A stretch of 64,000 nt of DNA, taken from Saprospiraceae bacterium. Its GTDB lineage: Bacteria > Bacteroidota > Bacteroidia > Chitinophagales > Saprospiraceae. This document shows, in pieces, positions 61,257 to 64,000 of this stretch (within the stretch, counting starts at the first letter, position 1; the number at the start of each line of letters is the position of its first letter). The translations under genes and the position numbers were made by a program. Where the stretch lies: the NCBI GenBank assembly GCA_016715405.1, contig JADKAE010000007.1, positions 124,001 to 188,000 on the forward strand, given 5' to 3'. Under the pieces are notes generated by a model. That model searched no databases and had not been told where the DNA came from. It was given only the letters and a program-made list of their open reading frames with translations.

Positions 61257-61501
61257 GCACTACAAAACGGCAATGAAGGCAGAATCATTAGTCCGATCAA
61301 TAAAAACGGCGACAAGATCACCATAGTGACAATACCCAAAAAGCGGCCCGTCAGTTTGGCAACCAGCAGCCACATGGGGTCGCCTTCGCGGAAAGCCACC
61401 CAGTCGTTGAAAGTACGATAACGCTGGGCCGTCCATTCGGCCATTTCGTGCCGGGATTGCTCGCCGGCGTGGAGATCTTCGCTGCGAATTTTCATGGTCA
61501 A
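61257..61501 (-). CDS. Small membrane protein, unknown
   Basis: About 80-100 residues. A polar N terminus (SEDLHAGEQSRHEMAEWTAQRYRTFNDW) precedes one or two membrane helices (LLVAKLTGRFLGIVTMVILSPFLLIGLMIL). The printed frame runs on over the next gene's start to 61193; one base would place a stop (TAG) directly before the next ATG, so the end is uncertain. It is divergent from a TetR regulator and probably under its control. Confidence 0.55.
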
Positions 61502-61534
61502 TTATTGTTGATTAATTGGCTATTGTCCAAATAT

Positions 61535-61607
61535 TAGGACAAATGTACTAATTTTTTAATAAATAGGACAATTGTACTAAAATTATCGACAAAATTGCTT
61601 ATCTTTG
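61535..61607. promoter_or_regulatory. Operator repeats and -7 box between TetR regulator and membrane genes
   Basis: Two 17-bp direct repeats, TAGGACAAATGTACTAA (61535-61551) and TAGGACAATTGTACTAA (61564-61580), start 29 bp apart and differ at one base. TGTCC-N8-GGACA (61524-61541) adds an inverted half-site. TATCTTTG (61600-61607) is a -7 box only 11 bases before the regulator ATG, so its leader must be very short. The repeats fit a TetR operator controlling both directions. Confidence 0.7.
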
Positions 61608-61617
61608 TTCCTTGAAC

Positions 61618-62280
61618 ATGAAAACGAAAGATAAAATTCTCGAAGTGGCCTTGCGCCAATTCAACGAATTGGGGACCGAGCAGGTCAGCATACGCACCAT
61701 TGCCAACGAGTTGGAGATCAGCGCAGGCAATTTGTGTTACCACTTCAAAAACACGGATGCCATCATTTTTCAATTGTACCTCAACCTGGTAGATGAGTTG
61801 GGTAAAATGGTGGAAGTGGTTCAACATCCCGATACCGATATTGCCCGCATGATGGAAGAAACGGAACTCACCTTTCGGATCATGTACAAGTACAAGTTCC
61901 TAATGCTCGACTTTGTAGCTATTACGCGTAGGATGACGGAATTGCGCGAGCATTTTCGACAAATTATCCGTTTGCGGCAGCAACAACTCCGGGTAGGTAT
62001 CGAAAACCTGGTATCCAAAGAGCTCATGCACCAGGAGTGGACGCCTGATATGTACAATCACCTGATTTTGCATTCCATGATGGTAGCGGATGCCTGGATT
62101 CCTAATGCAGAGGTGCATTTTGACGAAAAAGGGGAGCCCATCGTTCAGTTTTATAGCCAGATGATGTTCAGCATGTTGGTGCCTTTCCTCACTGAATCGG
62201 GCCTGGCGCAATATCACAAAGCCTTGGAGGATAGGCCTGAATGGCGGGCCGGGTTGAGGTTCGGTATTACATTTTCGTAG
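61618..62280 (+). CDS. TetR/AcrR-family transcriptional regulator
   Basis: About 220 residues from the ATG at 61618. The HTH is KDKILEVALRQFNELGTEQVSIRTIANELEISAGNLCYHFKN, followed by a helical ligand domain (YKFLMLDFVAITRRMTELREHFRQ). Its stop TAG forms part of a palindrome. It is divergent from two small membrane genes, its likely targets. Confidence 0.9.
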   Translation: MKTKDKILEVALRQFNELGTEQVSIRTIANELEISAGNLCYHFKNTDAIIFQLYLNLVDELGKMVEVVQHPDTDIARMMEETELTFRIMYKYKFLMLDFVAITRRMTELREHFRQIIRLRQQQLRVGIENLVSKELMHQEWTPDMYNHLILHSMMVADAWIPNAEVHFDEKGEPIVQFYSQMMFSMLVPFLTESGLAQYHKALEDRPEWRAGLRFGITFS

Positions 62281-62304
62281 AGACGCATGATTATGCGTCT
62301 CTAC
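62277..62304 (+). terminator. Palindrome GTAGAGACGCAT-GATT-ATGCGTCTCTAC, shared terminator
   Basis: A 12-bp perfect stem. It includes the stop TAG of the regulator on the left and ends 3 bases before the stop of recN on the right. It is closely related to 33510-33537. With converging genes on both sides it probably ends both transcripts. Confidence 0.88.
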
Positions 62305-62307
62305 GCA

Positions 62308-63963
62308 TCACAATTGTAACAATTCTCTCGCATTTTCCATGGCCGAATCGCTGGGCGGATTTTGGCTGAGCATGGTCGCGATGGCGCGTACGCGTTCCTC
62401 GGTGGTGAGCATACGCACGTGCGTGACGGTGCGGTCGTCTTTTTCTTTTTTATACACAAAATAATGGGCATCGGCTTTGGCGGCGATTTGCGGCGAGTGG
62501 GTAATAGTTACTACCTGGTGTTGGTTCGACAATTTGCGCAGGATGTTGCCCATCTTGAGCGCTACATCGCCTGAAATTCCGCTGTCGATCTCATCGAAGA
62601 TGAGTGTAGGCAGGGGAATAGCGCTGGCCACAAGTGATTTGGTGACGAGCGTAAGCCGGGAGAGTTCGCCGCCCGACGCCACTTCTTTGATGCGTTGCAG
62701 GCGGCTGCCTTTGTTGGCGGCAAAAAGGAAATTGACCTCGTCGAGCCCTGTGGGCCCGAGCGTCGACAATTCGTCAAACTGCACCTGCATTTGGGCGTGG
62801 GGCATGGCAAGCTGGTTCAGCAAGTCGGTCACCTTGGTTTCAAAATCGGGAATAACTGCCCGGCGGCGCTCGCGCAGTTCCATCGCTTTTTCGGTAAGGG
62901 CTTGTTCCTGTTGGTTGATGCTGTCGGTCAGGTCGGCGATTTCTTTGCTGAGATCGCCAAAAGAACCCAGTTGGGACTGGATGGTTTCCTGGATGGCCAG
63001 CAATTCGGCCACGGTAGCCACGCTGTGTTTTTTCTGAAGGCGGTAGACGAGGTCGAGGCGTTGTTGTATTTCGCTGATGCGCTGGGCGTCGTATTCGGTT
63101 TCTTCGGCGATGGTTTCCAGCTCTCGGGCAAGTTCCTGCAACTCTACGACTAAGCTGTCGAAACGCACGTTGAGCAGCGCGATCTGGTGGTCTACCTTGC
63201 CGATTTGATGCAGTTGGATGCCCATATCCTGCAACATGCCCACTACCGATTGCTCGTTTTCTACCAGATAATTATAGGCCGAGCCGGCAACGCGTTTGAT
63301 ATCTTCGGCATTAGTAAGTCGGGTCAATTCTTCCTCCAGTGTTTCCTGTTCGCCGTTGATGAGTTCGGCGCGGTTGAATTCTTCCATTTGAAACTGGAGA
63401 AAGTCCATCTCGCGGGTGGCATTGTCGCTTTTTGCGACCAAATCGGCGAGCCGTCGCTTGTCGGCCTGAAATTTGCGGTAGGCCTCGGCATAGTGCTGTA
63501 ATAGCGATTTATTGCCGGCCAGCGCGTCGATCATGCGCAGTTGGAAGGATATCTGGTGGATATCGAGGGTATCGAATTGTTGGTGCAAATCGATGAGGGA
63601 ACTGCTGAGGTCTTGTAATACCTTGAGATTGACGGGGGTATCGTTGATAAACGCCCGCGACTTGCCGCTGGGCATGATCTCCCGGCGCACAACTACCTCG
63701 GTGTCGTAGTCGATGTCGTGGGAGTCAAAAAAAACCTTGAGGTCGTAAGCCCTTACGTCAAACAAGCCTTCTACCACGCATTTTTCCGACTCGTCGTACA
63801 GCGCCTTGGAGTCGGCGCGTTCACCCATGATCAATTCCAGCGCGCCGAGCAGGATGGATTTTCCCGCGCCCGTTTCGCCGGTAATAATCGTCAGGCCCTC
63901 GGAGAACGACAACTCGAGCAGCTCAATGATGGCATAATTGCGGATATGCAGACTCTTGATCAT
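62308..63963 (-). CDS. recN: DNA repair protein RecN
   Basis: 551 residues. The N-terminal SMC-like start is SLHIRNYAIIELLELSFSEGLTIITGETGAGKSILLGAL (Walker A GETGAGKS). Long coiled coils fill about residues 150-370, and the C-terminal half has the signature ASGGELSRL and Walker B PTLIFDEIDSGISG. RecN acts at double-strand breaks. TACTTTTG on the minus strand (63988-63981) is a likely -7 box. Confidence 0.97.
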   Translation of the reverse strand: MIKSLHIRNYAIIELLELSFSEGLTIITGETGAGKSILLGALELIMGERADSKALYDESEKCVVEGLFDVRAYDLKVFFDSHDIDYDTEVVVRREIMPSGKSRAFINDTPVNLKVLQDLSSSLIDLHQQFDTLDIHQISFQLRMIDALAGNKSLLQHYAEAYRKFQADKRRLADLVAKSDNATREMDFLQFQMEEFNRAELINGEQETLEEELTRLTNAEDIKRVAGSAYNYLVENEQSVVGMLQDMGIQLHQIGKVDHQIALLNVRFDSLVVELQELARELETIAEETEYDAQRISEIQQRLDLVYRLQKKHSVATVAELLAIQETIQSQLGSFGDLSKEIADLTDSINQQEQALTEKAMELRERRRAVIPDFETKVTDLLNQLAMPHAQMQVQFDELSTLGPTGLDEVNFLFAANKGSRLQRIKEVASGGELSRLTLVTKSLVASAIPLPTLIFDEIDSGISGDVALKMGNILRKLSNQHQVVTITHSPQIAAKADAHYFVYKKEKDDRTVTHVRMLTTEERVRAIATMLSQNPPSDSAMENARELLQL

Positions 63964-64000
63964 ATGGTCGGAGGTGTGTGCAAAAGTAGGTTTTTTTTGT

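Overview
The window comes from a member of the phylum Bacteroidota, probably a Saprospiria/Chitinophagia-type lineage. Genus cannot be fixed from the sequence. Four things point there: the Xer-hpf-tRNA-tuf-secE-nusG-rplKAJL-rpoBC gene order, promoters of the TTTG-N~20-TAnnTTTG type, gliding/type IX secretion signatures (a GldH lipoprotein, a PorE-like protein, C-terminal sorting domains), and LytTR/LytS-type, outer-membrane barrel and TolC-ABC export genes typical of the phylum.

Layout. 1-14.6 kb: 3' end of a tyrosine recombinase, hpf, tRNAs Thr-Tyr-Gly-Thr, tuf, tRNA-Trp, then the ribosomal protein and RNA polymerase operon, closed by a strong terminator. 14.6-22.7 kb: methyltransferase, coiled-coil membrane protein, exonuclease, PorE-like SPOR protein, alanine dehydrogenase, SH3 lipoprotein, DUF2064 protein. 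22.7-32.9 kb: a long minus-strand export region with tetR, tolC, a lipoprotein adaptor, two ABC ATPases, two ABC-2 permeases, a second tolC and a second adaptor. 33-37.3 kb: gldH, dnaJ, grpE, a thioredoxin-like protein and fumarylacetoacetase. 37.5-54 kb: secreted and outer-membrane proteins, tRNA-Ala, a LytS/LytTR two-component pair, a TonB-type barrel, rimO, a SulP transporter with a beta-carbonic anhydrase, and PA0069-type radical SAM. 55.0-56.4 kb: almost pure C, not credible as biological sequence. 56.4-60.6 kb: ilvN, ilvB, ilvD. 60.9-64 kb: small membrane proteins, a TetR regulator and recN.

The most interesting signal is between the genes. About twenty intergenic spots carry inverted-repeat elements whose two arms are short tandem repeats, nearly always 7 bp (once 8 bp). 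The unit differs from site to site, and an AT-rich or otherwise conserved core separates the arms. They sit at the 3' ends of genes and often contain the stop codon. Several fall into families that share both the unit and the core, so they look like dispersed related elements rather than chance repeats.

Sequence quality limits the reading. At least fifteen single-base indels or in-frame stops break rplA, rpoB, rpoC, a tolC, tetR, grpE, fahA, rimO, the SulP gene, an outer-membrane gene, ilvB and a small membrane gene. Most lie in short homopolymers and several hit essential genes, so I treat them as sequencing errors and annotate the genes through them.
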